From Photobacterium toruni (GTDB lineage Bacteria; Pseudomonadota; Gammaproteobacteria; Enterobacterales; Vibrionaceae), in assembly GCF_024529955.1 (NCBI RefSeq), contig NZ_AP024854.1, positions 434,001 through 498,000 on the forward strand: DNA of 64,000 nucleotides, given 5' to 3'. Both the position numbers and the translations under genes were made by a program. Shown in pieces: positions 63,651 through 64,000 of the stretch; position 1 is the stretch's first letter; every line of letters begins with the position of its first letter. The notes beneath the pieces are model-generated. The model had not been told where the DNA came from. It saw only the letters and a program-made list of their open reading frames with translations, and did no database searches.

Positions 63651-63706
63651 TATCAAAGGCTGCTTATCAAAGGCTGCTTATCAAAGGCTGCTTATCAAAG
63701 ACTGCG
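63651..63706. repeat. 14-bp tandem repeat, four units
   Basis: TATCAAAGGCTGCT repeats perfectly three times (63651-63692); a fourth unit is degenerate (TATCAAAGACTGCG). It lies between the terminator and the end of the barA-like gene. Likely slippage-prone. Confidence 0.9.
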
Positions 63707-63709
63707 CAA

Positions 63710-64000
63710 TTAATGACGATATTGTTTTGACGCTTTAACAACATTGTCCATTTCATCAATGAGTTCTAATAATTCAGGCTCTATATCAATCATTGGCGTA
63801 TTCGCTTTGAGTTCTGTTTCAATGGTATGACAGAGATATTTTAGACGTGGAACGCCACTATAAGCACAACTGCCATGTAATTTATGGATCGAAGGCCATA
63901 ATTCAACTTGTTTACCATCCAGTGCTTCATTAACTAATAACTCCACTTCTGGCATGTAATCTAACAACATTTGTAACATATCACGGGCTAAATCTTCTTT
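63710..64000 (-). CDS. barA: BarA/VarS hybrid sensor kinase, C-terminal HPt domain only
   Basis: Partial gene whose 5' part lies beyond the window. The visible 96 codons ([20 protein letters not shown]...) form a histidine phosphotransfer domain: [20 protein letters not shown] contains the phospho-accepting His in HKLHGS. Position beside acpS matches vibrio varS/barA, whose kinase signals to VarA/UvrY and the CsrA system. The family call rests on the HPt domain plus this location. Confidence 0.8.
   Translation of the reverse strand, partial: KEDLARDMLQMLLDYMPEVELLVNEALDGKQVELWPSIHKLHGSCAYSGVPRLKYLCHTIETELKANTPMIDIEPELLELIDEMDNVVKASKQYRH

Overview
The window is a contiguous piece of a Vibrionaceae main chromosome. 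It is AT-rich, and its gene order and protein sequences point most probably to Photobacterium; that genus call is an inference from gene content, not from a marker gene. Both ends cut a gene: rdgB at base 1 and a barA/varS-type sensor kinase at base 64000. I see no tRNA, rRNA, CRISPR array or intact transposase gene.

Layout. Bases 1-11.5 kb hold conserved housekeeping genes: rdgB-yggU-yggT-proC-yggS facing the divergent twitching-motility ATPases pilT-pilU, then ruvX-yqgE, gshB, rsmE, endA, sprT and metK. Transketolase (tkt) follows at 11.9 kb. Its usual glycolytic partners epd-pgk-fbaA do not come until 33.8 kb. The roughly 20 kb between them (13.9-33.8 kb) is accessory DNA: AT-rich, repeat-laden and sparsely coding. 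It carries three almost identical iron-dependent alcohol dehydrogenase genes with shared promoters and terminators, a zinc alcohol dehydrogenase, a proton-coupled peptide transporter, a FliB-like flagellin methylase, a second-site nnr, a lone MSHA-like pilin, a QseBC/YgiW-like two-component module, a cold-shock protein, several small secreted or unknown proteins, a MITE-like element with target duplication, and a family of tiny ORF-plus-terminator cassettes.

From 33.8 to 54 kb the conserved chromosome resumes: epd-pgk-fbaA-mscS, yggE, serA, rpiA, fau, 6S RNA, zapA, ygfB-ubiH-ubiI, a solitary gcvH, a DUF134/NifX-like/NqrM metal-handling triad, a LysR regulator, ybaK-ygfZ, sdhE-ygfX and nadB. 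From 54.4 to 63.6 kb lies the envelope-stress and translation cluster rpoE-rseABC-lepA-lepB-rnc-era-recO-pdxJ-acpS, headed by a visible sigma-E autoregulatory promoter.

Regulation that can be read directly: a MetJ-box array ahead of metK, a sigma-E promoter ahead of rpoE, LacI/PurR-type palindromes ahead of tkt, fbaA and rpiA, and a conserved pair of TTAACAAT direct repeats ahead of all three iron alcohol dehydrogenases. The points most worth following are the mosaic triplicated dehydrogenase, the small-ORF cassette family, the MITE inserted in a terminator, and the DUF134-NifX-NqrM module.
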